Shown: positions 1 through 12,935 of the stretch, in pieces
Numbering within the stretch: the stretch's first letter is position 1
Layout: every line of letters starts with the position of its first letter
From: Limnoperna fortunei
Lineage: Eukaryota > Mollusca > Bivalvia > Mytilida > Modiolidae
Reading direction: 5' to 3'
Assembly (NCBI GenBank): GCA_944474755.1
Contig: OX104117.1
Coordinates: 36,969,222-37,033,221 of the forward strand
DNA: 64,000 nucleotides
Translations under genes and position numbers: made by a program
Notes under the pieces: generated by a model
The model's input: only the letters and a program-made list of their open reading frames with translations
Databases searched by the model: none
Told to the model about the DNA's origin: nothing

Positions 1-1480
1 AATAGTTTTTCATTTAACTAAACAATAACATTTCAAACAAGACTAATTTATGACCAAGTATCTGGTATTTATTTAAAATGATACTGTTATACTGGAAAAT
101 AAATTTGATGGAAGACGCAATTTAATTGACTTCAGAATATTTATGGGCGCATAACTTAAGCAAGCAAAGGCCAAGATGTAAACTTTGGATATATTTATGA
201 CTTTTGCAAGTTTAACAAAATATATCAATGTTTACGAAGGTGCATTGAGAAAAGGATGTATCTGCAGACTAATTGTTTGAGCATGTTCTTTAAAGCATAA
301 TCGTTAAACGTGTTGAAGTCTTTTATACTCCATGTGTTCTTTGATTCACTTACCATCTGTTCAAGGTGACTTTGCAGTTTTGTCATACGTCATTCCTCAT
401 GTTATGATGCATTACATATGTTCATTCTTACATAATCACGGTAAAGTGTTTCTCTGTTTATCTGTGGTCATGTTTTCTGAATAACGTTACATATAATTAT
501 TCTGGTTCAGAGCACAAACTGTTCAACCAAAAGAATCATACATCACACAAAACAAATTTATATTAGTTCTATTAAACGTAAATTTTGGTATTTATTTGCA
601 ATTATTAAATAAGTCTTTTTACGGTAATAGGCATATAACTGTCCGCAAATGGCCATTATGGGAAATCAGGAAAATAAACAACCAAGATGTCTGTCATGTT
701 TTTAGAATCACTTGCATGGGACTTGGCAAAATGGAGAATGGGAAACTTCACATGAATACCCCTAAATTTTAATGTTGTGTTGTAATGTTGATTTGATTAT
801 AAACAGATTTTTTAAATATATATACATGTTTGTTTTGTTTTGTTTCTAACAAATAGCAATAAGAAATCAATGCTTTTTGAAAACCCCACATTATTGTTCT
901 AGTATTGACTGTATTGCACTTTTTCACTTGGAAAACATTAAAAGCAATCTAGAACTAAAATGGGTAAATTTTATAGTAAGTTGGTTTAATTAAAGTGTCA
1001 CGAAATGTGTGTTTTAATAATGGCAACGTTATATGTCCTTAGTCTGTAATATTTGCCTCGGAAGGCTGAAATATAGACTACATCCATCTTCTGTCATTGT
1101 TACGACCTGGATATATTACGGTGTCAGTATCAAAACGCCCATTACTTATACTATATTATAATTCATTAAATAGATTTACATCTGATAAAAAAATCGCCTT
1201 TTTTACCTTTCAAGTTTACAGATTCAATTATTAAGACACTCTAATAGAACGGAGATGCTTAACCTTCACAACACCTAATTCGATGATTTTATTGGTTTCT
1301 TGTTTTATGTTTGTCTTAATACGAATTTGCAATTTAATGATGACTTTTGGCCTATTTTGTCAGTCAGTATGTTCTTGGTATTTTTCATATATGTTCTAAA
1401 GGAAAGTATCCCTAAATATGTTATACCTGTATTTTATGACTGTGTATTGGCGTGAGAACAAACTGTAGCAAATTTATATA
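1..1480. other. AT-rich stretch, nothing recognised
   Basis: No exon, repeat or RNA gene could be supported. A lone consensus donor (GTAAGT, minus) near 348-353 follows a short open stretch, but no acceptor was found. Confidence 0.5.
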
Positions 1481-1482
1481 GA

Positions 1483-1600
1483 TTTATATGGGCTAATCCA
1501 TATATGCCTGCGTATCATCCCGAGACGGAGTCGAGGGATTATATGGGTAAAGGGATGATACCCAGGTCGAAATTGATAAGCCCATATTTTTATCTGTTTA
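1483..1600. repeat. Imperfect inverted repeat, about 42-bp arms
   Basis: TATATGGGCTAATCC...GCGTATCATCCC (1486-1530) pairs with GGGATGATACCC...AAGCCCATA (1552-1595), about three quarters identical, around a 20-bp centre. Likely a small foldback element. Confidence 0.6.
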
Positions 1601-1828
1601 TCATATACTTCCGGCAAATAATAAAAGAGAAGGTATGATTAATCGTTCTAGCTGTAACGAGGTAAACAAGGTAACACCAATGAACGCAAAATCTTACAAT
1701 CGATTACAACCACAACGACCGATAGAATGATGTTTAAGGACAATTTTAATGCATTTGGATGTATAAATTTACACATTGTATAACTGTTTGTTTGTTTAAT
1801 GATAATTATTTTCATTTTACTAAACTGT

Positions 1829-1897
1829 TTTGAGTGCAATCTCAGTGTTGACAGACACGTGATCAACAGTAGACTAACTACCTTAACTCTATTTCAT
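1829..1897 (-). mobile_element. SINE head fragment
   Basis: The complement of AAGGTAGTTAGTCTACT and GTCTGTCAACACTGAGATTGC matches the head of the tRNA-derived SINE. Truncated; no B-box region. Confidence 0.55.
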
Positions 1898-2204
1898 TGC
1901 TAAACAATGTACAAAACTAAATATAAGGAATAGTAAAAAGAAACAAACTAAACATTAACTTCATAAAAGACAAAAGAAGTGCATCCGCGCGTTATTTATC
2001 GTGGGACGACAACAATACTGCTGGAGACTGCAGAACTTACTGTGATTAAACAAAACAAGATTATTTTTTAAATATATATACAGTACAAGAATAACTTTTT
2101 AAGACTCTGGCTTTCTTTGTTTTTTTCATTGTTGCTGCAAATTGTATAAATGCATACAAGTTTGAATTAGATAATTAAAATATAAACAAACAAAATTGAA
2201 GATT

Positions 2205-2655
2205 TGATTGATTGATTGATTGTTGTTTTACGTTCAGCAAGAAATATTTCAGCTATATTCAGGACGTGAAAAGTATTATGATTTCATTATTAGAACATCC
2301 AATCTTTAGGATTAAAACATGATCTCGTACAATAATATGAGAGTAAAAAAGATAATTAAAACAATAAAATTTATCAAGCATAACAAATTCTCAGACATAT
2401 TAAATTTTACAATATAAATTAATTTCTTTTGAAAACTTTAAAATTGTGTCGCCTGCGAAAGTTTTAAATAAATTAAAATATAAATCTAAACTATAGAAAC
2501 GTTCCCGGATGTGCGCCACATCCACACAGTCCATTAAAACATGCTTAATGGTGTATGGAGTGTTGCATGGCACACATTCGGGTCGTGGCTCATTATTTAA
2601 AATATACCTATGTGTCGTCCTGTTATGACCAAGACGACAGCGTGTTAAAACAACT
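2205..2655 (-). pseudogene. Jockey-type LINE ORF2 C-terminus and 3' end
   Basis: On the minus strand, about 2655-2400 encodes V-L-T-R-C-R-L-G-H-N-R-T-T-H-R-Y with C-V-P-C and K-H-V-L-M-D-C, the conserved zinc-knuckle-like tail of Jockey-type ORF2, ending in K-E-I-N-L-Y-C-K-I and a stop. The 3' UTR ends with ATAGCTGAAATATTTCTTGCTGAACG and an (ATCA)n tail at 2205-2222. It continues the LINE at 5240-3660, separated by the Penelope-like fragment. Confidence 0.7.
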
Positions 2656-2689
2656 TTCTACGGATTCTGACATGACTGGGAATCCAGAA

Positions 2690-3660
2690 GAAGAAAAATA
2701 GCAAAGAAAACCGACCGAACAACAAGAGCCAAAAGTCAAGGGACAGTTACAAATCCGGATATAGACAAAACGCAACGCAAAAACCAAAAACCCCAAAAAC
2801 AAAAAGAGAGTAACCCGAACCCAATAAAAATCATGGGTGCACTCAGGTGCTCCGGACGAGTAAGCAGTTCCTGCCTCTAATTAGACACCCGTCGAGTTAC
2901 TAATTGTCATGTCTAGGGAAAAGTCAAATCCAGGAATAGGAATCACTACCTATGACTCAGCAAACATGTCAGATCGTATTTGAGACACTGATTTCCCATA
3001 ACGATCAATTAAGTCATGGTGACGACCATAGAACTTCTGGAGAGATAACATCAACCTAGGTGCAACAAACCCTTGTTTGAGTAGTTTAGCAGTCAACAAC
3101 AGGGATCGGTCTAGAAAATCGGAATACAGATCGCAGGATCTAGAATAACGTATAAGTTGTGAAATGTACACACCATACGCTGGAGCTGCTGGAATGTTGC
3201 TGTCGATGAACGGGAAGTTGACAATTGGAAAGTTGAAGTCATCACGTTTGTCGTAGAGTCTAGTTTGTAGTTTTCTTTAGTCTATTTTTAGAAGTAGGTC
3301 TAAGTAAGAGGCTGAGCTTAGTGTATTGGTGGTGTCTTTAATTTCAAGCTCGCTAGGGTAAATTGAATGTAAATAGTCACCAAATTTAGCATTGTTGAGG
3401 AACAAAACATCATCAATATAGCGGAATGTTAAATTAAAGGTCTGGGCCAGTGTCTTTTCTTTCTTCTTCAGCAGGCCTTCCAGTAACTCAGCCTCATAAG
3501 AGTACAAAAACAGGTCGGCGAGGAGAGGAGCACAATTAGTACCCATTGGAATACCAACAGTCTGTTGAAAAACATGTCCTCCAAACATGACGAATATATT
3601 GTCAATCAGAAAATCTAACATATGACAGATTTGGTCTTCTATATATATAGTAGTAGATTC
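2690..3660 (-). pseudogene. Penelope-like reverse transcriptase fragment, copy 1
   Basis: The minus strand encodes F-G-G-H-V-F-Q-Q-T-V-G-I-P-M-G-T-N-C-A-P-L-L-A-D-L-F, then F-R-Y-I-D-D-V-L-F-L-N-N (catalytic DD), S-A-S-Y-L-D-L-L-L and, after a frameshift near 3277, K-F-Y-G-R-H-H-D-L-I-D-R-Y-G. A UTR down to about 2690 shares GGTGCTCCGGACGAGTAAGCAG with the other copies. GIPMGTNCAP and RYIDD fit the Penelope-like RT group (family assignment from memory). 5' truncated inside the Jockey RNase H. Confidence 0.7.
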
Positions 3661-5240
3661 TTTCCCCAATGCAACAAGATATTTGTAAATTTCAATAATT
3701 TTTAAAATATAATAATTTTTAATTTTGAAAGTTTCAATAGCCAGTAGACAAAACAGGGAATCGGAGCAGACAATAAATTTGCATTCGTCTGACGAAGCTA
3801 CTATTTTCATCGCAAGAAGAATAGCTTGGGCCTCTGCTGTAAATGCAGATGAGGCAGACGGAAGGCGGCGAGTTTCAACACGCTCTCCGAAGACAGCTGA
3901 CGAGGCGACTTTATCACCGTCTTTTGACCCGTCTGTGTAAATAGTGCCATATTCAGGGTAACAAGATTTAATTTCTGCATAATGTTGTTGTATTATTATT
4001 ATGTTTGTGTGTCGGACTTTTTATGTTTTCTTAGATCATAAATAAATATCGGTTTGGGGTTTCAACACGGGGGATTATGTGGGATTTCGATTGCAGCAAT
4101 TTCATCTAAATTTATACCTGAATTTACAAAACACAGTCGTGGGCGGGGTTGCCAGGATATGCCTTTAATTTGATTGCATATTGCAAAGCGAGCATTATTC
4201 TTCTTTTATACAAAGAAGGCTCGCCTGCTTCTACATATAAACTCAACTCTCAATAGGTGTGGTTCTGAAAGCACCAAGGCATAGTCGCAATCCTTGATGG
4301 TGAATAGAATCAAGGATTTTGACATATGACTTGCGAGCAGAACCATAAATAAAGCAACCGTAATCCAATTTAGATCGAACCAGCGATCTATATAGATTAG
4401 GTAAAATCGCCCTCAGCACCCCAGTCGGTGCTGCATACGACTTTTAAAATATCCAATGCTTTAAGGCATTTATTTTTAACATTTTGATATGGGGAAGAAA
4501 GGTTAGCCTTGAATCAAATATGAGACCACGAAAAGTAGTTTTTTTTACAATTTTGATAAGATTATTATATAATTTTAATTCGGGATCAGGATGCATCTAA
4601 CGTTTATTACAAAAATGCATCCCAACGGTTTTTGCATTGGAGAATGTCAAAACATTCTCCACTGCCCATTTCTCTATTCTATTTAAACACAACTGCAGTT
4701 GACGTTCGATATTATTCATATTTTATCTCGGTAACATATTCGGAAGTCGTCAACATATAGAGAACCATCAATATTATCTTTTAAAACTTGAGCAAGGCTA
4801 TTAATTTTAATACTAAATAAAGTGACAGAAAGGATGCTGCCCTGGGGAACAGCCATTTCCTGTTCAAAAGGGTCAGATAAAGTAGAATTGACCCTAACTT
4901 TAATTCCCTGTCAGATAAAAAGTTTGAGATAAAGGTAGGAAGTCTACCTTTCAACCCCATATCAAAAAGATCTTTTAAGATACTATATGTCAATGTTGTG
5001 TCGTATGCTTTTTCTAAATCGAAAAAGATCGACACAGTATTTCGTTTTTTGCAAATGCGTTTCGAATATATGTTTCGAAACGCACCAGATGATCAATAGT
5101 ACTACGACCTTGTCTGAATCCATACTGGATAATCGAGATTAGGTTGTTCGATTCTAAAAACCAGACAAGGCGATCACTGATCATCCTTTCCATGGTTTTA
5201 CAAAGACAGCTTGTGAGGGCTATAGGCCAACAGTGGGACG
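3660..5240 (-). pseudogene. Jockey-type LINE RT and RNase H remnant
   Basis: On the minus strand: P-I-A-L-T-S-C-L-C-K-T-M-E-R-M-I, Q-Y-G-F-R-Q-G-R-S-T-I-D-H-L-V-R-F, F-F-D-L-E-K-A-Y-D-T, A-V-P-Q-G-S-I-L-S-V-T-L-F and Y-V-D-D (about 5240-4720). RNase H lies at 3960-3660: I-Y-T-D-G-S-K-D-G, T-A-E-A-Q-A-I, S-D-S-L. Frameshifts and an incomplete middle. 5' truncated near 5240. The RNase H frame runs without a stop into the inserted Penelope-like RT near 3660. Confidence 0.75.
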
Positions 5241-5299
5241 CTTCCGAGTGATACAAAATTGAAGAAACTACTGCATTACTACTGTACATCTAGAATGAT

Positions 5300-8200
5300 C
5301 CCATTTTACATGCTTTCAAGATTTGCAAAACACACTACTCTATTTCAGACATTGTTGCAAGGAAAGCAGAAGGTAACAAACTGTGATAAAACAAATCTTA
5401 AACCAACAGGCAAGAGAAGCACTTGGCCAAAAAATGGACGTATCAAGCATGAAAAAAGTAAAGATCAGCAAGACATCGGATATGTGTTTCGATGTTGATA
5501 TTGCAGCTAAAAAGTTAAGTCTAATTTAGATGTAATGTTGTATGAGAAATGTAGGCAAATGATGAATATGGGTAAGCATTAACTTGAACAAAACGTTTCC
5601 GAAAACAATTTAAAAAAAATCATTGTCTCGGAAAGAGAAAAAGACTTGGCAGACGAGTCATGGTTGACTGTCAGGTCCAATGGTGATTATTTATTTGATA
5701 ACTGTTACGGAATAAGGTTTCTAGGGCCCTATGAACTTGTCATGAATAAAGCTGAAGTCAACCCTCACAATACTTCATAGTTTTCTAGTGGCAGTAATAC
5801 TTGTGTACCCTTTGGCCTTATTTTTTGTAGAAAATAGATTGAATACTGCACACGGACGTTTGGTTGTTTTGAATACAGATGATATATATTTTACATATGT
5901 TAAGCAAAAACTAAAGTAACATTTAACAGTAAACTTTTGAAACAATTACTCATAGAATAGAGAATTGCTTAATAATTTACGGTAAAAACAAATGTTCACG
6001 AAACAAAAAAAAACAGATTCCAAAAGTTAACACACAACAAATCAACAACAAAAAATGGATGGACCAACGGAAACAAAATTTTGACTGCCACTGAAAAAGT
6101 GTGGAGTATTGGGATTACGTCTAAGTAGTGGCTATCTGCAAAGAGTGTCTATCGTGAAGTAAAGTTTTTTGCTGCGATCGTCATCTTTATTGTAAAAAGT
6201 AATATCATTTTAGGAACAAAAAAAGCATGCAGCTCTGAAAATGTCATTGAGTTCAGTGCATGTATGCGCATGAGTGGGCCCAACGATCGTACTGTGATCA
6301 CAATTTTAAGATCTGTTTACTAATTACATCGCTTTTAAGTCGCTCGAAATAGAAAGGTATTTTACGATAGAAGCGCAATTTCAGGAATGACAGTAAAACA
6401 TAAAATTTTACACCATGGACAAAGTTCAAATAGTTAAGTCTGTGTGATTAGGTACTTTTCCATTACTTAATTTTTATTGACAGTTGTGTTTCGAAGCCTG
6501 TTTAAAATGTTTAATGCATAATTACAGAATGTATACAATAGACTTCATAAAGTGAATACTGTTGAGTGGAAATTACGAAGTCTTTCTCATTGCTCAACAT
6601 TAATATATTTTACAATAGATGTTGTTTTCGAAATGAATAAGTATTGGTTCTGTTTCATGGAACCAAATAAGCACCTGATAAGAAGAAACGCAGAATATGA
6701 GCTACTTGGTTGCAAAGAGAAATTTGTTTTAAATGGATATATGATATGACGTCTAAAATAAATAATATTTTAGAGGCGATATTAGTAGATTCCCGTGCAA
6801 ATCATCTTCAATACCCAATCGAGATCAAATTAACAAATTAATCTGTAAATCCCATCTATTATTTATCAAATAAGAGTCGGGGAAAGAAGTACCGTAACCC
6901 TTGTCTAGCAATGAATATCATTTACATGAAAGATTAAAAGTTATTAATTGCATCTGCAAATGTTTTTATAGTTTTTTTTGGTTTATGTTGTTTAAGGATA
7001 GCTCGCCATTAATGCACTGAATTGTATACCATAATGGTGACGGCTATTTTGAATTTTACAGAGCATATTACATTTTAAGTTCGTTTAGTTAATTGCTCGT
7101 TACAGTTACTGTCAATTAAAGCACTCAAAATAAACGATCAAGCTTAACAAAACGCAATTCAATGAATGATCTTAAAGCATCCCATTGATAAATAATTGAG
7201 TGCTCTATACTGGATCTCGCACTATGGATGAGGTTCACACCATCAAAGTCAAAGTGAAAAGTTACATAGACATTTCGTAAGTCTTTACTGAAAGTGATGG
7301 ATTTACGAGAATGTTTATTTTTAAGTTCAAAGTTTAAAATATTTTATGTTTACTTTACAAAATAAGAATGATTGACTTTAAAAGGTGGAATTGTTGAAAT
7401 TACAAGTAGTTAGCAAAATTCTTTTACACCGAGAGATCAGAACAACAGAGTAATTTGAAGTACCTCCAACACTGGTACAAAAACATTAACCTTTTAGTGC
7501 AACTCGTCTATCTTAATGACATGTATTTAGAGTGACAGGATCCTTGCATCTTTTTGTAGACGTCAAAACGTAGGCTCACGGAAGCCGCTACAAAAGACTC
7601 AAAATGTCTACCAACTATCCATGCTATTCTAGCTAGTTTCCATTGCCCGCCTGACGTTAAGCAACCTTTTAACCAATCAATCAGTCATTGAAAAAGCAAA
7701 ACGTGTTCTTTGTTAATTTCGTTGCTTTAGGATAAATTTAGTAATTTCAAGTTTAAATAATTAATTTTAAAATTTAATTACCATCAACTAATGGAAAGTG
7801 AAGTTCCAGTTAAATTGGAACTTAAAAGTACGCATAAAAAAACATAATGAATTGTAATTTCCGATTACACACATTTAATAAAATTGTTATTAAACTACAC
7901 CCACGAATGTTGAAATATAATGAATAAATAGCCCTCACAATAAATGGTTTTTGCAAGTTTGTCTAATTTCACATAACATCAAGATCAACCAAAAATGAAA
8001 TGTTGTCAAGAATCGTACAACTCAAATTGAAAAAGAAACGCCGAATAAATTTTAATTTTTAACAGTTTAGTAGAAATTATAACAATTTGCACATTATTCA
8101 TTGGAAAGTCATTTCAAGCAAATTGGTAAACTAGAACAGATCCTAAAATGTGTTATTTTCTATAACTCAGACGTTTCAAATGCTTACGTTGTGTTTTTTA

Positions 8201-9280
8201 TCTATCCATCCCGTAATCCTCTCTCATGCACTAAACCAAAGTACGCTTTTACAGATATGTATGTTTTACGTTTTAAAGGTTTTTTTTATACAGTATTTAG
8301 TAACTTTTGAAAAATTGAATAAAGACATTTCTTTTGCGTTCAGTAAATTGTGAGTACGAATCGTTTTACATTAAGATTACTTTACATATAATAAAATCAA
8401 TTTCTATCAAAAAATATGTTAGGGGTCATTTCAGTTGATTCAATATCTTTGCATTTTTGTGTCAGCATACTGCAACAGCAAGAATATGTAAAAATGTTCA
8501 AAATTTTCTTGGAACATAGTGAATTTGAGATTATATTTAGTTTTTAATTCAAGTATTATTTATGAATTAAAAAACAAATTAGTAGTACATAGATGCATGT
8601 GAGCCACTTAAATCCATTCAAAATCCGACAACTGTTTTCACATACAGTCAAAATGATAAAGAACTATCAAAATCTATTTTAAAACTATATAATATTGGAT
8701 ACGGAGATTCGGTCAAGAAGTCGAGGAGTGGTTATTGATTGCGAGACCTACAAACATGTACGACAGCCATAAATAACGCTAGGAGCACTTTAATGCCTCT
8801 AAAACAGAACAATAATTAAAACAGATTAAATTATGTGAAGGGGGTGGGAGTGTTAATGATAGATCTTCCGGTACATTGGCTAATTGTTTGCATCAAGTTG
8901 AGATTATATCAATCGGAGACAACTTTTAACAAGCGGAAATATATAAATCTTTTTGTCAGTATCGTGCACAGCAATGGGCCACTTCATTTTGGTCGTGCAG
9001 CCGTAAATGAGTTGTTGGAGGGCCATCCTAAGGTCTTTATCTGTATTAACATTCAAGACACTTAATAAGGGTGTTTCGTTTCAGTTATGTTTTAATAATT
9101 TTATGAAAAAAAGTTTTTTCATTGCACTGTCAGCAATTTTTACTTTCAAACAGATTGAATGATAAGCATGAAATGATTTTGTTAACATTTGTTTAAATTG
9201 AGCGTTTTCTTTGTTTTAATTTACTAAACACCAGCAGATGACTTATGTATCAGTACTCGTCGTTGGGCTTTAGAAGTTAA
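5300..9280. other. AT-rich stretch with minor repeat fragments
   Basis: Contains a SINE-like fragment near 6065-6120 (minus) and a (CAAT)n tail near 7640-7690. No supported gene; open stretches at 6552 and 8101 lack motifs. Confidence 0.5.
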
Positions 9281-9288
9281 CTGTTTGT

Positions 9289-9502
9289 TATTGTTATTTA
9301 TATCAATGTGTTTGTATCACATTTTTAGGACATAGATGTAGTTTGTGACTTTATTACTAAATGCGAAATACAAAATTAAAGATCTTTAGTTTTAAGGTTA
9401 CATATTATTGTTATTAATATCAATGTGTTTGTATCTCATTTTAAGGACACAGTTTGTGACTTAAACAGGGCTGCCGAGACAGGAGGTGTGTTAACAGTTC
9501 TC
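9289..9502 (+). repeat. Exon-like block, two copies, left of LINE
   Basis: ATATCAATGTGTTTGTATC followed by a TTTTAG/TTTAAG acceptor-like site and GGACA...GTTTGTGACT occurs at 9301 and 9417. The second copy continues in a stop-free 57-bp segment (9446-9502, reading D-T-V-C-D-L-N-R-A-A-E-T-G-G) up to a consensus GTAAGT. A third copy lies at 12838-12930 beyond the LINE. Confidence 0.55.
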
Positions 9503-9639
9503 GTAAGTTTTGTTATTTTTCTGCAACTTTAAAGTGTTCTGAATGTTCAAATTTTGGATAAAACTGGTGTTTTTCAACGTAGAACAGATTGGCCTATTCA
9601 CACAACGAAAATTTCATGTTATGGAAAAGATATCTTAAA

Positions 9640-12600
9640 AGATAACGCATAGTACATAATGGGACAAGTGAAAAGAGCTCACAACAATCAAGATGCATTC
9701 GAACTTTACCATATATCAGTCTTTTGTGTTTGTTATTATCCGGAGATATACATTTTAACCCTGGGCCGTTATGTATAGGTTGTAAATAGGACTCACCAGT
9801 GCCTCAAGTAACAAATTTTACTGAATGGATATGTGATTATTGTATTCATTTATTTGAAATAAACTATGATCTAGATCAATCACTAGATCAACTTATAGAT
9901 GAATTACCTAAAGGAATAGTCTTTGGACATGTTAATGTATGGGGTGTGATGAATAAAGTTGACCAACTCAAAATCAAACTTCGGAAACAAGCTTTTGATG
10001 TTCTTGGAATTACGGAAAGTAAACTAAACGACGATATTGAAGTTTAGATTAAGGGATATAGTTTTTAGGCGGGATTGAAATAGTCAGGGAGGAGGAATTT
10101 TGCTCAAAATTAAAGACAAATGGTTGGTTACGAATATCTCATTACATGACAATTTGGAAGTACTGTCACTAGAAATTAAACAACTGAACTCACCAAACAT
10201 TATGGTCGGACTTGATTACAGACCCCTTGACTCCAATGTTAAGTGTATTGACGAGTTTGAAAGTGCTACAGAACATCGAACAACCCAAGCAGAAAATGTT
10301 ATCGTTATGGGCGACTTCAATATTGACCAACTGAAGGATGATAAAATGAACAATATAATGAAGTCCAGTATCTACAATCAACTTATAACAGAACCACGTG
10401 TAACAAGAACTACAAGTACATTAATTGACCATATTTATAATACCAATATTTCTGCTTCTGGTGTCGTTCCACTCGGTGTCAGTGATCACTACTTAACTTA
10501 TGCTATCCGGAAAAGAATAAAATGCGGCCCTAGAAAACACACAACAATCAAATACAGAAACTTTAAAAAAAAATTAATGAAGCCTTACTGGTTGAAGATA
10601 TGAGAAATGTAGACTGGGATAATATAAAGGAAAGTAATGATATAAATCAGATGTGGACATGTTTTGAAAATAAATTGCTGAAATTATTGACAAGCATGCC
10701 ATACAAGATAAGAAGAATAAACGTAAACTCGAAGCAATAGATAATTGATGACATTTTATCAACGTGATTATTTACATTCAAGAGCGTTGAAATCAAACAC
10801 CGAAACTGACTGGGAACTCTACAGTTAAGCACGCAACATTATGATTTCCAAAATTAGAGAAGCAAAAATGCAGTTGTTGACGAGGCTATAGAACAGACAT
10901 CAATGAAACACATGGACATGTGGAATAGATTAAATTTTTACCAACAAAATCAATACCACATATCTTGATAAATTAATTTCTCAAAACAATGAAATAGCTT
11001 ATGTTTTCAATTAATTTTTCTGTAATATTGGTCATAATCTTGGTAAATGTTTTGATGATTCTAAGCCAGATATAGATCAAATTATGCCTCCAAACTCATT
11101 CTCAATTCCTAAGATGTCTAAATCTTTTGTTAAAAGGGAAATTTTTGCTATGTCTACCGGTTTAGATCAAGTTTCAGTAAAATTACCCCGACATCCGATG
11201 TTATTGTTAATATTTTAACATATATTTGTAACTTTTCATTAGAAACATGTTGTGTTGCAAATGAATGGAAACAAGAAAGAATAACTCCTATTTTCAAATC
11301 AGAAGATGAAGATTTGCTTAACAACTATAGACCTGTTTCGGTATTACCAATTTTTAGTAAAATACTTGAACGGCATGTGTTTAACACTTTTTATGAGTAA
11401 TTATCCACAAATAATTTAATAACAAATTGTCAGTCTGGGTTTCGACCCAAACATTCATGTGAAAATGTGTTAAATAGTTTAATTGATCGTTGGTTAAAAC
11501 ATATTGATGAGGGGAAATTAACAGGAGTTTTATTTATTGATTTATGAAAGCATCTGATAGTTATTCATGTTGTTTTATTTCATAAGCTAAAAATGTTTGG
11601 TATTTGTGAAAATAGTTATAATAAGTTTAAGTAATATTTGTCAAACAGAGAACAATGTATTTATGGAAATGTCAATTGTCTGAACCATAAAGTATAATAA
11701 AAGGCGTACCCAAAGGATCAATATTAGGTCCTTTATTCCTTATGTTACTATGTTAAGAATGACCATAAATGTTGAATGTACTCTAATGCAACAATACATG
11801 CAGATGATATTTCACAAGACGTGGCTGACAAAAGCATAGACATTATTGAAACTAAATTGACAGAAGATCTGAAAAACTTTCTAACATGGATGAATAATAA
11901 TAAACTTACAATGAATCTTAAGAAAACACAATGTATGTTAATTGGAACCAAACAGAAACTGAGTAAATGTAGAAAAATATGTATAATTATAGATGATATT
12001 ATATTAGAAACTGTTGAATGCTCCAAACTTTTAGGGTACATATTGATTGTAATTAAACTTGGTCATACCATATTGATATTTTAGTAAAGCAAATTTCAAA
12101 GAAATTGGTGATTTGAAACGTTTGAAAAGTTCAATGACACCGGAGGCACTACAGAAAGTGTATAAGTCAATTATTTTTCCTCATTTTAATTATTGTTGTA
12201 CAATTTGGGCTAGCTGTAAAAGTGCCTCAAACATGGATAAGATATTTAAACTACAGAAAAGAGCTGCACGGATTATTCCTAATGTAAATAACATCATCAT
12301 ACCATCAAATGAACTTTTTGATCAATTAAAATGGATGCCAATTATTGATCATTTTGTTTTTAGGTCTGACACCTGAATACTTGTTTGGTTTTAAATTTGT
12401 AAATGAATTCAGCTCTAGGACAACCAGACGTAGTGCTAACAATATGCTTTTTGTCCTCGAGCTCTTACAGAATATTTCAAAAGGTCATTTTTAATTTCAG
12501 GTAGTGTTCTGTGGATTACGCTACCGCAGCATATAAGAAGCTCAGCCACAATTGAAAGTTTTAAAGGTCTTTATCTAAAAGAAAAACGCACGTCTTCTTA

Positions 12601-12790
12601 TGTCATGTATGTAATATTTAATTTTTTTGTACTTCTATAACACTTGTTTGCTTTGTTTCACTTTTATTATTTACTCTAACTGTTGTAAATATTGTATACA
12701 CATACAGAACCCTATTGTTTAACTAGTCATTGTACTTAATATGCATGTATCATTCTGTCTAAATAAAGGCTATTATTTTTATTGTTACTT
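9640..12790 (+). pseudogene. Decayed CR1/L2-like LINE with 2A-like motif
   Basis: Plus strand. 9745-9768 encodes a 2A-like motif followed by C-I-G-C and, after a stop, W-I-C-D-Y-C (a broken PHD-finger-like pair). Endonuclease pieces: F-D-V-L-G-I-T-E-S-K-L-N (about 9991-10030), V-M-G-D-F-N-I-D, L-I-D-H-I-Y-N-T, S-D-H-Y-L-T-Y (10310-10510). RT pieces: N-N-Y-R-P-V-S-V-L-P, C-Q-S-G-F-R-P-K-H-S (11310-11460), A-D-D (about 11800) and the C-terminal F-N-Y-C-C-T-I-W (12184 on). Many stops and frameshifts. AATAAA at 12761-12766 precedes the 3' end. Confidence 0.8.
9745..9768 (+). other. 2A-like motif in decayed LINE
   Basis: Codons read D-I-H-F-N-P-G-P, preceded by a leucine-rich run (S-L-L-C-L-L-L-S-G). 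It matches the N-P-G-P core and D-I of 2A but has His where the consensus has Glu. Immediately followed by C-I-G-C. Confidence 0.75.
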
Positions 12791-12829
12791 TATTAATGAA
12801 TTAAAGCTTAGTTGTAAGGTTATATATAA

Positions 12830-12935
12830 TGTGTTATTTAATATCAATGTGTTAATATCCCATTTTTAGGACATAGATGTAGTTTGTGACTTTATTATTA
12901 AATGCGAAATACAAAATTACAGCTAATTGAATTGT
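12830..12935 (+). repeat. Exon-like block, third copy, right of LINE
   Basis: Nearly the same as 9289-9390: ATATCAATGTGTTAATATC, TTTTTAGGACATAGATG, TTTGTGACTTTATTATTAA. Together the copies bracket the LINE at 9640-12790. Confidence 0.6.

Noticed and set aside
348..395. A possible first exon on the minus strand ending in GTAAGT
   Set aside because: The donor is good, but the open stretch is only about 11 codons with no acceptor or homology.
3277..3810. 177-codon minus-strand ORF as a single gene
   Set aside because: It joins pieces of two nested retroelements (Jockey RNase H and Penelope-like RT) and has no coherent domain structure.
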